NCBI RefSeq assembly: GCF_024679245.1 | Contig: NC_090174.1 | Coordinates: 21,316,524 to 21,380,523, forward strand | Reading direction: 5' to 3' | Length of the DNA stretch: 64,000 nt | From: Pseudorasbora parva | Taxonomy: Eukaryota; Chordata; Actinopteri; Cypriniformes; Gobionidae | Translations under genes and position numbers: made by a program | Shown: one piece after another, positions 1 to 11,713 of the stretch | How the letters are laid out: each line of letters starts with the position of its first letter | How positions within the stretch are numbered: the first letter of the stretch is position 1 | Notes under the pieces: model-generated | Told to the model about the DNA's origin: nothing | Databases searched by the model: none | Seen by the model: only the letters and a program-made list of their open reading frames with translations

Positions 1-218
1 GGTACATCGCCTGCATTACTGCAGATGATGCACCGATCCGTCTGTCAATCTCCCGTTCCATCCTTCCCTCATTCGTGAACAAGACCCCAAGATACTTAAA
101 CTCCTCCACTTGAGGCAAGAACTCTCCACCAACCTGAAGTGAGCAAGCTACCCTTTTCCGACTGAGAACCATGGCCTCGGACTTGGAGGTGCTGATTCTC
201 ATCCCAGCCGCTTCACAC

Positions 219-1136
219 TCAGCTGCAAACCGTCCCAGTGCATGTTTTGTCCATAAAAATTATGAACAGAACCGGTGACAAAGGGCAGCCCTGCCGGAGA
301 CCAACATGCACCGGGAACAAATTTGACCTACTGCCGGCAATGCGAACCAAGCTCCTGCTCTGGTTGTAAAGGGACCGTACTGCCCTAAGCAAGGGGCCCC
401 GGACCCCATACTCCCAGAGCACCCCCCACAGGGTGCCACGGGGAACACAGTCGAATGCCTTCTCCAAATCCACAAAGCACATGTGGACCGGTTGGGCAAA
501 CTCCCATGAACCCTCCAGCACCCTGTGAAGGATATAGAGCTGGTCCAGCGTTCCACGCCCGGGACGAAAACCACACTGCTCCTCCTGAATCCGAGGTTCC
601 ACTATCGGCCGAATTCTCCTCTCCAGTACCCTGGCATAGACTTTCCCAGGGAGGCTGAGGAGTGTGATCCCCCTGTAGTTGGAACACACTCTCCGGTCCC
701 CCTTCTTGAAAAGAGGGACCACCACCCTGGTCTGCCAGTCCATAGGCACTGTCCCCAACCGCCACGCGATGCTGCAGAGGCGCGTCAGCCAAGACAGCCC
801 CACAACATCCAGAGACTTAAGGTACTCAGGGCGAATCTCATCCACCCCCGGCACCTTGCCACCGAGGAGCTTATTAACTACCTCGATGACTTCAGCCCGG
901 GTGATGAACGAGTCCCCCTCCGAGCCCTCAGCCTCTGCTTCCTCAAAGGAAGACGTGTCGGTGGGATTGAGGAGATCCTCAAAGTATTCCTTCCACCGTT
1001 CAACAATATCCCCAGTTGAGGTCAGCAGCTGCCCATCTCCACTGTAGACAGTGTTGGTAGGGCACTGCTTCCCCCTCCTGAGGCGTCGAACGGTTTGCCA
1101 GAATCTCTTCGAGGCCAACAGATAGTCTTTCTCCAT
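219..1136 (-). pseudogene. Rex3 reverse transcriptase, deleted in the catalytic palm
   Basis: A 305-codon open frame starting MEKDYLLASKRFW. It contains the RT signatures VVVPLFKKGDRRVCSNYRGI, GFRPGRGTLDQ, FVDLEKAFD (first catalytic Asp block) and GLRQGCPLSPVLF. After FIIFMDK the frame jumps to sequence that, in another frame, reads HALGRFAAECEAAGMRIS. The part expected in between, which includes the FADD catalytic motif, is missing. Downstream, minus-strand sequence to base 1 keeps RT C-terminal text such as EEFKYLGVLFT. The protein cannot be catalytically active. Confidence 0.85.
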
Positions 1137-1599
1137 GGCCTCACTGAACTCCTCCCAGGCCGAGTTTTTGCCTCCACAACCGCCCGGGCTGCCGTCCGCT
1201 TGGCCTGCCGGTACCTGTCCGCTGCCTCAGGAGCCCCACAAGCCAGCCAGGCCTGATAGGACTCCTTCTTCAGCTTGACGGCATTCCTTACTTCCGGTGT
1301 CCACCACCGGGTTCGGGGATTACCGCCTCGACTGGCACCGGAGACCTTACGGCCACAGCTCCGAGCGGCCTCATCGACAATGGAGGTGGAGAACATTCAG
1401 ACTCAATATCTCCAGACTTCCTCAAGATCTGGTCGAAGCTCTGCCGGAGGTGGGAGTTGAAGATCTCTCTGACAGCGGGTTCAGCCAAACGTTCCCAACA
1501 GACCCTCACAGTACGTTTGGGTCTGCCGAGTCTGTCCAGCTTCCTCCCCCGCCATCGGATCCAACTCACCACCAGGTAGTGATCGGTTGAGAGCTCCGC

Positions 1600-2260
1600 C
1601 CCTCTCTTCACCCGAGTGTCCAAGACATACGGCCGGAGGTCAGATGAGACGACCACAAAGTCGATCATCGACATTCAGCCTAGGGTGTCCTGGTGCCAAG
1701 TGCACTGATGGACACCCTTATGCTTGAACATGGTGTTCGTTATGGACAAGCCATGGTTAGCACAGAAGTCCAATAACAGAACACAGCTCGGGTTCAGATC
1801 AGGGGGGCCGTTCCTCCCAATCACGCCCCTCCAGGTGTCTCTGTCACTGCCCACATGGGGGTTGAAGTCCCCCAGTAGGACGATGGAGTCTCCAGTCGGA
1901 GCACTTTCTAGCACCCCTCCCAGAGACCCCAAGAGGGCCGGGTACTCTGCACTGCCATTCGGCCCGTAGGCACAAATGACAGTGAGAAACCTATCCCCGA
2001 CTCGAAGGCGCAGAGAAGCGACCCTCTCGCTCACCAGGGTGAACTCCAACACATGGCGACTGAGCTGGGGAGCTATAAGCAAACTCCAGCCCGCCGCCTC
2101 TCACCATGGACAACTCCAGAGTGGTAGAGAGTCCAGCCTCTCTCGAGAAGTGTGGTTCCAGAGCCTAAGCTGTGCGTGGAGGTGAGCCCGACTATTTCTA
2201 GTTGGTATCTCTCGACCTCCCGCACAAGCTCAGGCTCCTTCCCCGCCAACGAGGTGACAT
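1600..2260 (-). pseudogene. Rex3 endonuclease domain, frame-broken
   Basis: Minus-strand frames carry an exonuclease-endonuclease-phosphatase type domain: LALGTWNVTSL (start of the domain), then [23 protein letters not shown] and STDHYLVV, which correspond to the Asn, Tyr/Gly-Pro, Asp-Phe-Asn and catalytic Asp-His blocks of LINE endonucleases. The domain would nick target DNA to prime reverse transcription. These blocks are in different frames (breaks near 2075 and 1675), so no intact protein is made. Confidence 0.75.
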
Positions 2261-2720
2261 TCCACGTCCCTAGAGCCAGTTTCCGTGTCCAGAGATCGGG
2301 TCGTCGGGGGCCTCGCCTTCGACTGTCGCCCGATCCACTATGCACCGGCCCCTTATGATCCCTCCTGCAGGTGGTGAGCCCACCGGAGGGCGGCCCCACG
2401 TCGCTCTTTCGGGCTGAGCCCGGCCGGGCCCCATGGGGGAAGGCCCGGCCACCAGGCGCTCGCATACGAGCCCCAACCCCGGGCCTGGCTCCAGGGTGGG
2501 GCCCCGGCTGCGCCATGCCGGGCGACGTCTTGGCCCTTGTTTTTAATTTCTTCATAATGGGCTTGTGAACTGCTCTTAGTCTGGCCCGTCACCAAGGACC
2601 TGTTTGCCTTGGGAGGCCCTACCAGGGGCATAAAGCCCCGGACAACATAGCTCCTAGGATCATTCAGGTACTCAAACCCCTCCACCACGATAAGGTGACA
2701 GTTCAAGGAGGGGTCCATTT

Positions 2721-4652
2721 CATTTAATATAGAAAATTGTGTTATACTTTAAAGTTTCCATTAAATAATAAATCAAAGGAGCACATGCATTAAGCACCTC
2801 AGGGCATGAGCAGTGATTTGAGATCAACCATTTACTTCTGTTTTGGGACAGGACAACAGCTAACTAACTAACTAACTAACTAATTGAGCACTTCCACTTT
2901 CAGAAGTAATTGTTTGACCCTTTCTTTAAGGGCTTAATCATTCTTTTAAAAATATCCCTATGGGTTTGCAGTCATTAAACATATGTCTTATGCTTAATTT
3001 TAATCATCTTATACCCAACACCATACAAAAGCTCAATATTTCCCTCTAAAACATATCTGGTCTCATAGAGCAATGAGCAGATGAAGTAAAACTGACGCTG
3101 AGGAAAGACAAAGAGCTCTGGACCCGTGGAGAGGTGTGCTTAAGAATCAGAACAATAGCGGGAGAATGAGAGGAGCTGCTGCCATGATGGAGGCAGGAGT
3201 TGTGAATGGCGCTCCTGCTGTAATGAGGGATTAGGGATGGATTATGATTCTTTATTAAGATATTTCTTATCCTTGTTAGACGGCTTCTAATGTCAGTGGA
3301 TCGATTTCCCCTCTTACTCACTGCCGGAGAAGAGAGAGAGAACATTTTGATAAATGTGCAAATAATTTTTTTTATAAAAACGTGGTCTGTTTTGGATTTG
3401 CTAAATATGTCTGTTAGAAAATTATAAATAATATTGCAGAATTATTAAAGATAATTGCTTATAGTGAAGTAAGCAGAAAAAATCAATTTGAAAAATGCAA
3501 AGTATTTAAGATGAACTCTCTGAAAATATTATTGTATGGCGTGCAGTTTTGCTTTTCAGATAAAAGTGTATTTTCTCACTGTAATGTTGAAAACAGAAAT
3601 CTAATAGTAGATATTTGTGAAATCGCACTTTATGACTCTGTCCAATTATATTATTTAGAATTGTATGTCCACATCGCCATGTATAGTGCACATATTCTAG
3701 TATATGTAAATTAATCATTTTTACTCTTTCTCTGTGTTACCTGGACCAATAAATTTTATTTGTCAGCAAACTTCCGAGTTCCAAGGCTTTCGTGAAAACT
3801 ACCACTAAATGTTTAATCTTTAAATTTTTGCACCCGACACAAAGCAAGTTATTTTCTACTGTCACAAGTGTTTTATTGGGTTTTAGTTTGGTTCTGGTCC
3901 GTTTCTGTTTTCCTTTAATCCTGAGCCCTGTTTGTTTCTATTGATTCCGCACCTGATTACACACTTGTCTCTAGTTCTGATGATTAAGCCCTTAGTTCCG
4001 TTTGGCTATTTGGCTAATATAATGTGCTTTTTTATTTATAAAACTCATGGGACATGAATGGGCTCCTGAATGTTTTTGAGTGTGTGCAATTTCTTTCATT
4101 TATTAAGTTTCCACCTCAGTAAAAAAGGCTGTGAGTGACTGCATTAAGGCACACCAGCTTCATAAAACCAGATTAAAAAGCTATCTTTGGTGACAAACGT
4201 GTCACTCTCACTTTGTGGTGGCTTGGAATTCAAAGGGAAATCGGATATACGTGTTTAGATGGAGGTTGAAAGTCCAGATATCGGATATGTATCTGACTTA
4301 AAACCCCATTTAGAAGTGGCAGATCCAAAAAAAATTGGATCTATGTAAAAAAAAAAAAAAAAGGAAATTGGATTGTGAAAATTGTGTGCAACAAATTCAA
4401 ATCTGTGCTTTTTAGTGCTAGTAAACGCAGCCTTTGTGTGTTCGGCTTCATCTTTGTTGTGCTATTCAGTTTTCTGGTTTATCTTCTCCATGTTACTTTT
4501 TGATTTATTATTAAAGACTATTTGTTTGTACTTGTCTCTTAAGATTCATCATCACTGTACAAGACATCTTCATTCTGCGTTTTTTTTACATATGGTATAG
4601 AGGTCCATCACTTTGCACCCTACTTTTAATAGCCTAAAGCGAATAGCTTATA
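2721..4652. other. Intergenic, no gene seen
   Basis: AT-rich sequence with a short (AACT)n run at about 2864-2884 and an A-rich tract at 4348-4363. The open frames here (up to about 100 codons) have no recognisable domain and sit in low-complexity or AT-rich sequence. I see no exon, RNA gene or regulatory site I can support. Confidence 0.6.
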
Positions 4653-4941
4653 CACTACATTGCCAAAAGTATTGGGACACCCGTCCAAATCACTGAATTC
4701 AGGCCTTTTCGTCCAACATTAGTGCCTGAGCTCACAAATGCATGTCTAGAAGAATGTTCAAAAATTCTCATTAATACACTCCTAAACCTTGCGGAAAGCA
4801 GCCTTCACATATGAGTGGAAGCTGTTAAAGCTGCAAAGGGTGGGCCAACTCCATATTAAACCCTACGGATTAAGAATGGGGTCTCATTAAAGTGCATGTG
4901 CATGTAAAGGCAGGCTTCCCAAAACTTTTGGAAATATAGTG
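4653..4941. mobile_element. Internally deleted Tc1-like element (MITE)
   Basis: A 289-bp element with terminal inverted repeats: left end CACTACATTGCCAAAAGT, right end the complement of CACTATATTTCCAAAAGT. TA dinucleotides flank both ends. The termini match those of the longer Tc1-like copy at 62890-63775, so this is a non-autonomous relative that has lost its transposase. Confidence 0.8.
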
Positions 4942-4953
4942 TATGTGATTGGC

Positions 4954-5352
4954 TGTATCCAAATAACATACTTCCCTAATACACTAAGCAAAAAGCTATA
5001 GGCCTATGTGACAAAAGTAGTATGTTCGAATTCACTCTACTCATAAAAAGGAGGCAAAAAGTACCTGGATGGCCTACTACTTCTGCCAAGATTCTGAAGT
5101 GTGCATTCAATGGACACTTTACAAGCCAATTGAGGCCAGGGGTGAGGATTTGTGATTGCCAGTGAAGAGATGCAAAATTGATGCTGATAAGTCACATGAT
5201 AATGAAAACATGGCGAATGTAGTTCAAATGTGCATCCAGATTACATTCATACACACATTCATGCTGAATAGAACATACTTTTTTAGCGCTGCAGAATAAG
5301 TGTTTATTCAACATAACCTACTCAAGAGAGTATGCGATTTTGGACGCAGCCA
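4954..5352. mobile_element. Non-autonomous DNA transposon with 'tgcgtcc..' ends
   Basis: Left end about ggctgtatccaaataacata, right end gagagtatgcgattttggac followed by gcagcc. The ends are inverted relative to each other (ggctg.gtccaaa). The type resembles the larger copy at 55069-55832. No coding capacity. Boundaries are approximate. Confidence 0.5.
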
Positions 5353-5491
5353 TTGTGTGGTTTGATTTGTAGGCTATAATACCTGCACGATTCTGGATAA
5401 ACTGAGAAACAGAACAGTAGCCATTCCTTTCAACCTAAACAACCAGAGGGAGAGAAAAGGGTGTGGTGAGAGAGAGAAAGAGTGTGTGTTT

Positions 5492-5655
<164 letters not shown>

Positions 5656-5903
5656 CCTGGTAATCCCTACATTATGGGGACAAAATGTCCCCACAAAGAT
5701 GACCAAATCCGAAATCCTTGTCATTGTGGGGACAAACATCTTATAAATCACACAGAAGGAGGTTTTTTGAGAAAGTAAAAATGCAGAATGTTTCCTGTGA
5801 TGGGTAGGTTTAGGGGCAGGGTAGGGGGATAGGATGTCCAGTTTGTACAGTATGAAATCTATTACGCCTATGGAAAGTCCCCATAAAACATGGAAACACG
5901 ACG
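5656..5903. repeat. Microsatellite-flanked dispersed repeat ('tggggac' family)
   Basis: About 250 bp carrying two tggggacaaa motifs (5678-5685 and 5728-5735), gatgggtaggtttaggggca and gaaagtccccataaaacatg. It is bounded on both sides by (TG)n tracts. A diverged partial copy (gggataggggatagaatgta to agtcctaataaaaccc) is at about 62485-62565, so the unit is dispersed. No coding potential. Confidence 0.6.
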
Positions 5904-5970
5904 TGTGTTTGTGTGTGCGTGCGTGCGTGCATGCGTGTGTGTGTGTGTGTGTGTGTGTGCGTGTGCGTGC

Positions 5971-6034
<64 letters not shown>
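5904..6034. repeat. (TG)n/(CG TG)n compound microsatellite
   Basis: TG-rich tract interrupted by CG steps (gtgcgtgcgcgtgcgtgt in the middle). It forms the right flank of the dispersed repeat at 5656-5903. Confidence 0.95.
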
Positions 6035-6035
<1 letters not shown>

Positions 6036-8277
6036 TGAATGCTGTATGTTTGCAGCCACTGAGCTAATAATACTCATAGATTGAGCCTATGTGACGTGCT
6101 TGTGCATGATTTGGAAATAGAGGACAGCCATACGCTGGTAAAAAATCGGGCCGACTCCCCAAACGGGGGAGTTTAAACATGCTTAAAAATAATCGTAAGG
6201 TCGGGAGGTCCTCCTAACATGCCTGGCTCATTTCGCATTTCCTCTCACAGGCTGCGAGCCACGAACATAAGAGCATCCACGATGTCCGCGCGATTTCTCC
6301 TAAAAAAAAAGCAAATATCTCACCGTGTACTCCCGCCTTTAGGGTAAACCGTACAGAACATTATGTATTTGCAGATACCATTAATGTATAAAATAATTTG
6401 GGAATTTAGTCTGATTCAAGAGGAATCAGAAAACCAAATCCTGACCAACAAGAGGAGGAGCTGGGGATGGAGGAGGGTAAATGAGCTCTGGAGGAACACG
6501 ATAGCTGCTGATAGTACTGAAGGAGCTTATATATGTATGCTGTGATAGATGTCGTATTCCTATAGGTAGACATGATCAACTGACAGCCAGCTGATGCGAG
6601 CTTAACTAACGTGACCTGCAAGAACTGATGCTATACACTTGATTTATTTAATTTGAACTATTTTGAATGACTGAATGGTTTAAATGACGATTCCATAACT
6701 CGCTCATAAAGACTTATTGTTTCATTACTTGATGAATCATCAGTATTTTTGAACAAATCTCTTGAATGAATGATTCAATGACAAATACACTTTTGGACAG
6801 TCACTTGTCGCCACCTGTTGATGTAATGATGTAATCGATGCAATTCCAAGCGCAAACTTAAAAAAGGTAATTTGCGATACTTTAGCTGACACGATTTTTT
6901 TTATATTTCAAGTTAGACAGACAAATTGTCGTCATTTAGAAATAATCAAGATATTTTCTTTTGCTTTAAGGCCTTTTTAAAGGCAACAAAGACTTTCTTT
7001 TGATTTCTTCTTTTATAAATTCAGCCTATAACATGATTTGTAGGAAAGCACATTGTATAAGCCCCTATTGGCCTTTAAACTATTGCTTTAAGGTTTTGGT
7101 CTTATTTTTAATAAGGCAATATACTGATTGATAGAGGTCTTTGCTGTGCATGAGGTGCTTCCATATTTATGTCCATTTACAGTACATTGTGTGCTCAGTG
7201 TGTACGGTGGTAAGTGGGGGTTTTACAGACATCTGGATGAGACCACATGGTCTGCTGGTATATTTACTGATCTGTTCACTCTTATCTCAGCCAAAATTAC
7301 ACTCACACAGAGGAAGACTGGTGCCCAGGAGCACGGCAAGCCATTCAGTCCTTTAAGTCAATATTTACCTCACACAACACAAGCAAATCCTAGAAGTGCT
7401 AACTTCACATCCAAGTCATTATCACTTATACTTGTGTTTAGAGTTCATTTCTGCAGACAAAGCTCCATTCTGATCAGCCAGGAAGGGTCCAAAATAGTCC
7501 AAAATCACTGAGGAAATAGATTTACCCTTCAGGGACAATTATGATTTACTGCAGATGGAGTCTGCTGGTAGTCTGCATGTGTTTGCATAAGGGAACGGGT
7601 GGACGGGATGGTGCGAATGATCAACTGTTAAGATAGTGTGAGTTGCCTGCCAGGACGCATAGTAATAAGATAAGCCGTATGGCAAGAGATGAGGGAGGAG
7701 TCCCTTGAGCACCCTCTATTTCTCCTCAAACAGGCCTTGAGACCTGTTCTTACATGCTAGCTGAGCTAAGGCTGCGGGGGGCTTAGGGCAGGTTGGGACA
7801 GATCTTTACTAGGGCTCCATATTGCTCTTAATCTTAATGTACGGCTCATCATCAGAGTTTACATCATCTTCTCTGAGGTATTGAATAAGAAGTTTGTGTT
7901 TGCACAGTCTGCCAACTGTGAAGTGACACAAAGTGATAGTTAGACCCTATAGATATTTAGGGAACCTTATTGATATTTCAAAGGTGTATGTGATATGAAA
8001 AAAATACTATCGCATAGATTTCAAAAGTTTGGGGGTCACAAGGATTTTTTTTATTGAATACTTTTATTCAGCAATGATGCATTAAATTAACCAAAGTTAC
8101 TGTACTGTTAGTAGTGAGTGACTCTTACATTGTTCCAACAAAAACAAAACAAAAACATTTATTTCCTTTAAATACTGTTCTTTTGAGCTTTCTGTTCAGC
8201 AAAGAATCCTGACAAAAAAGTATCATGGTTTCTACAAAAATACAGCCAGAGACTTTCAGTCTTTTATTTATTAGGTT
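6035..8277. other. Intergenic, no gene seen
   Basis: No domain-bearing ORF and no exon-like block that I can support. The longest frame (7128-7511, 127 codons) lies in ordinary AT-rich sequence, has no recognisable motif and uses codons like the surrounding noncoding DNA. A diverged fragment of a dispersed repeat (aaaagtttgggggtcac...tattcagcaatgatgcatta) is at about 8020-8095. Confidence 0.55.
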
Positions 8278-8510
8278 TTACTATCATGAACTTTTAGTTT
8301 AAAATTCTTACCTGTGTTCTTTGTTCATGTTTCCCTCTCTCATTTGTTACTATGGAAATTAATGTATTCATCACACTTGCTAGTCATTTTATTTTTATCT
8401 GTGAATATTTCCCTTATTTCTCTGCCTGCATGAGTTGACGGTTATACAAGTTTATACGAGAACATACTGTTATGGATGATCTGAGTTTTTTAAATACTTT
8501 TATCTGATCT
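8278..8510. repeat. Diverged direct repeat, copy 1
   Basis: Shares an ordered series of blocks with 9480-9745 in the same orientation: tactat.atg.actttta.ttt, ttcatgtttcc, attcatc.cactgc, ttctctgcctg, gagttg.c.gttat and tatctgagttt.attaaatac. The copies have many substitutions and indels. It may be an old LTR or 3' end of a retroelement. Confidence 0.55.
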
Positions 8511-8639
8511 TCTTCTGTGGACTTTATTAGTTGAGATTGTGACAGAACAACTGACCTAGAATGGATTATGCTGCAGAACTTTCTGTATTGGCCCGGAGAG
8601 GCCTTGAACTGGATTTTACCATACACTTAAGTCGACTCA

Positions 8640-9479
8640 TTCCCTTTTTGATGAGGAGACACTCAAGTCTCTATATTGGATTGGAGTTAATTATTACCAT
8701 CCTGTAGACCTCCTAGACTTTGCTGGATGGAGGCTATTCTTCGCTGTCTGGAGAGAGTCTAGCCCAGATCCCTGCCCTCAACCACCCTCTGCCACGGATC
8801 GACAAACGGTGCCCCAGCAGATGGAGGGTCAGCGATGATGAAGAGAAACATATGAGCCCATCATCGCACCAAAATCGGAGATTCTTATATCTGAGCTGGC
8901 ATGCGAGTCGGCAACCGAGCCTATGAGATGATTAGAGTTTGAGGGAATGGAGGAATTCCTTGCCGCGGTGTGTACTGGACTGGGAGATATTGTCATGCTG
9001 GTCCCATCCTCCCTCCCTCTTCCACCACCACCACTTTCAACCCTGTCTTCATCATCTCCTGTCTGCTCCACTGTTCATCCTCTGCCTCCTCACTGCATTT
9101 GGGATTCAACCGGGGCATCCAATGAGCCATCCTCGACCGGGCTGGGGGATTGCCTCCGGCTGCTGTCCCCATCACTCCACCTTGATGCCTTCAATGTGGC
9201 GCAGTTACCTTGACCCTCGCCCTTCCCCATGGTGACGCTGGGCTTAGAAAGCGCTTAGCGCTAGCTGGATGGAGTTCTGGGTATCAGTCAGCCTCATCAC
9301 ACTCAAGACATTGGCTATACCATCTGATCCTCCCTGGTCTAGTCATCCATTCATCCATGGCCTCTACCACATCCTGCTGCTCCCTGGTTTCATCTGTCTG
9401 CCAGTCAGCCGTCTATACCAGCCTTTTGCCAGCTCCTTGTCCACCTCCCAAGCTGCCTTCTTAGTCAGTCTTTTGTGGA
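8640..9479 (+). mobile_element. Unclassified retroelement-like internal sequence
   Basis: GC-richer than its surroundings and bracketed by the two direct repeats. A short frame (8720-8926) reads SLAQIPALNHPLPRIDKRCP and stops soon after. No reverse transcriptase, protease or integrase motif is visible. The bracketing suggests a degraded, probably non-autonomous LTR-type or 3'-end-duplicated element, but I cannot name the family. Confidence 0.35.
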
Positions 9480-9745
9480 CTTCACTATTATGGACTTTTA
9501 TTTTGAAATTCTTAATTTTCTGTGTTCTTCATTCTTCTTGTTTCCATTTCTCATTTCTTACTGTTAATTAATTTATTCATCGCACCTGCTCATTGTTTTA
9601 GTTCAGTATCTGTGTATATTTACATCCCTCTTTTCTCTGCCTGAGTTGTCAGTTATAACTTGTGTTTGGAGTTTGTACAAGAACACACTGCTATGTTACC
9701 TGTGGATTATCTGAGTTTGATTAAATACCTTCATCTTCATCAACT
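9480..9745. repeat. Diverged direct repeat, copy 2
   Basis: Partner of 8278-8510. It includes ttctctgcctgagttgtcag and ends gattatctgagtttgattaa followed by atacc. Better preserved than copy 1. Confidence 0.55.
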
Positions 9746-10844
9746 ATTAAGCAGCACAACTGTTTTCAACATTGATAATGTTTTTTAAGCTCTATTCTGC
9801 ATATTAGAATGATTTTTGAAGGATCAGGTAATGGATCAGTAATGGTCAGTAATGGCTGATAAAACTTCAGCTGTGTCATCACATTACATTAAAACATATA
9901 TTTCATTTGAAAACTGTTTTTTAAATTTTAAATAGAATTTAGAATATATTAGCCTAATATTACTTTACTGTATTTTTGATTAAATAAATGCAGCATTGGT
10001 GAGCATATATTTTTAAAAACAAGATAAAAAGATCTTACAGATCCCAAACTTTTAAATGGTAGTGTATGTCATTTGTACATCATTGTCTTGATCATAGAAC
10101 ATTATCGGTTGTGCTTGAAATTGTAGTGATTACTACATAGATAAATAAATTAAACCATGAAGTTCGAGTTCGTAGTTGAATATGCAGTGAATATGCACCT
10201 GGCTGGTGTTGGGATAGAAGATATGGATTTATGGAGAGGGGCGCCATCATCTGGTGTGAAATCATGCTGCAATCAACAGTTAATGCGAATAATGACATTA
10301 ACGCTATGACTGTAAATACACAGGAACGAATTAACAAGAAGATTCATTGTTAACAAACAGTTTACAAGTGGATCATGAATGTGTGAGATGTTATCTACTT
10401 TACATGTGCTCAGGTTTTACAAATTACTCATTGATTATTCAATTACTCACACAAAGTAAGCATTGTTTTTAAAGGACCAGTAATGGAAACGGCTGTAATA
10501 CCTTATTAATATTAATTAGTGATAAAGTTGGGAGATTTGTTTTTGAATGGTGTCAGGAACAGCACAAATGAATTAAATTAAATCATCAATCATCGCCCTT
10601 AATAGAGACTTGCAGTATAAGTCAGTATAAGTAAAAATAAATAAATAAAAGCAAAATAAAATAAAAGTGTTAACATTTGACACAAATCTAATTACATATT
10701 AGCATTTGTCATAGCCAACTAGCGAACATTACCTGTGCACTTCAACAATAAACTGTATAATGCTCTTACTGCCTTAGATGCAGCTTTTGGTGGACAAAAC
10801 GTGCAACTCTCCAACAGTCGCTGGTAAAAAAATAAAATAAAACT
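9746..10844. other. Intergenic, no gene seen
   Basis: AT-rich. A short stretch near 9965-10070 (gattaaataaatgcagcatt...ggtagtgta) is a dispersed fish repeat fragment; related pieces occur near 28665-28705 and 45545-45960. Nothing else supportable. Confidence 0.5.
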
Positions 10845-10849
10845 CAATT
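10845..10849. repeat. Target-site duplication CAATT, left
   Basis: Five bases immediately before the TG of the left LTR. The same five bases follow the CA of the right LTR at 18249-18253. Confidence 0.92.
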
Positions 10850-11639
10850 TGTGGGTGAGACTAGTGTGGGTGCTGGTGGATAATGAGCAGGCATAAGGCG
10901 TCCGGTCAGAGACGAAGAACACTTTAATGGCTTGATGAATTGTAGTACATTGTTAGATGGATGGCAGAATGATACAGAGTAGTTTGGACTGTATTATGAG
11001 TGGTATGAGTGGTTCTAAAACAATAGAAACAACAATACCCAGTTAGTAATGCAAATAATAACAATAATTAAATCACTTCGTCACTTAAATATACAATATG
11101 TATATACTTATACATATATAGTGATGCATAAGCTAGATTAGCACTCGTGAAATTAGCATCACTTTATCTGCCACGTGAGCTCGGGATAATCGACACGTAT
11201 TGCCTAAATAACATGCTTAAGATCACTTTTACCGTACATAATAACATACACATACTCAACGAGGCTCAAAGTATCTCAAAACATTAATATTTAACTTTCT
11301 CTGTATGCTTTCACTAGCGTTGCATATGATGCAATAGGTACACAACGCTATGGCGCACATCCGCGATTACAACAAATTAACGGCAATACAATCAAAACAT
11401 ATTAACTATGGCTCTTTAAAGATAATGAATAACATAAACTAAGTCACTCACTTGTTTATGAACGCACTCTGAAACAACAACAACAGCGGCAGCGAATCCT
11501 CTATTAGAGCTCTCCGAACTGCGTTCTGTGGGTCAATACTGAACTCTTAAAGGGGAAATACCTCATTTAACGTAAGGTATCTAAAAGTCCACAAGAGGGC
11601 ACTAATGTATCTACATATGTATTCAAAGCCTTTTCTACA
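10850..11639 (-). repeat. 3' LTR of the BEL/Pao element
   Basis: Begins TGTGGGTGAG and ends TTTTCTACA on the + strand. It is the 3' LTR because the element reads on the minus strand. Same length and sequence as 17459-18248. Confidence 0.95.
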
Positions 11640-11652
11640 GCCGCCCCCACAT
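11640..11652 (-). other. Polypurine-tract-like site next to the 3' LTR
   Basis: On the minus strand the bases ATGTGGGGGCGGC directly precede the 3' LTR (TGTAGAAAAGG). A G-rich run at this position is where plus-strand DNA synthesis primes in LTR elements. It is not a perfect purine run. Confidence 0.6.
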
Positions 11653-11713
11653 TTCTGGGTAAATGTGAAATCAGAAAAGGCACTATCCCATAAGGGATAG
11701 CACGAAGGGATCC

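Larger units (their letters stand above)
1..2720 (-). mobile_element. Rex3 (RTE-clade) LINE, damaged, 3' end outside the window
   Basis: Non-LTR retrotransposon read on the minus strand. Its 5' part (GC-rich leader and N-terminal region) lies near 2720-2260, an AP-endonuclease domain near 2260-1600 and the reverse transcriptase from about 1140 downwards. The + strand at 244-264 contains CGGTGACAAAGGGCAGCCCTG, which as I recall is the widely used Rex3 forward primer site; a near match to the reverse primer lies at about 719-738. The frame is split among several overlapping ORFs, so the copy carries frameshifts, and a deletion near 240-250 removes the RT active-site box. The sequence still reads as Rex3 at base 1, so the element continues upstream of the window. 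Family assignment is strong; exact 5' boundary is uncertain by about 20 bases. Confidence 0.9.

Noticed and set aside
455..1047. Plus-strand ORFs over the Rex3 region
   Set aside because: They are antisense to the Rex3 reverse transcriptase and have no motifs of their own.
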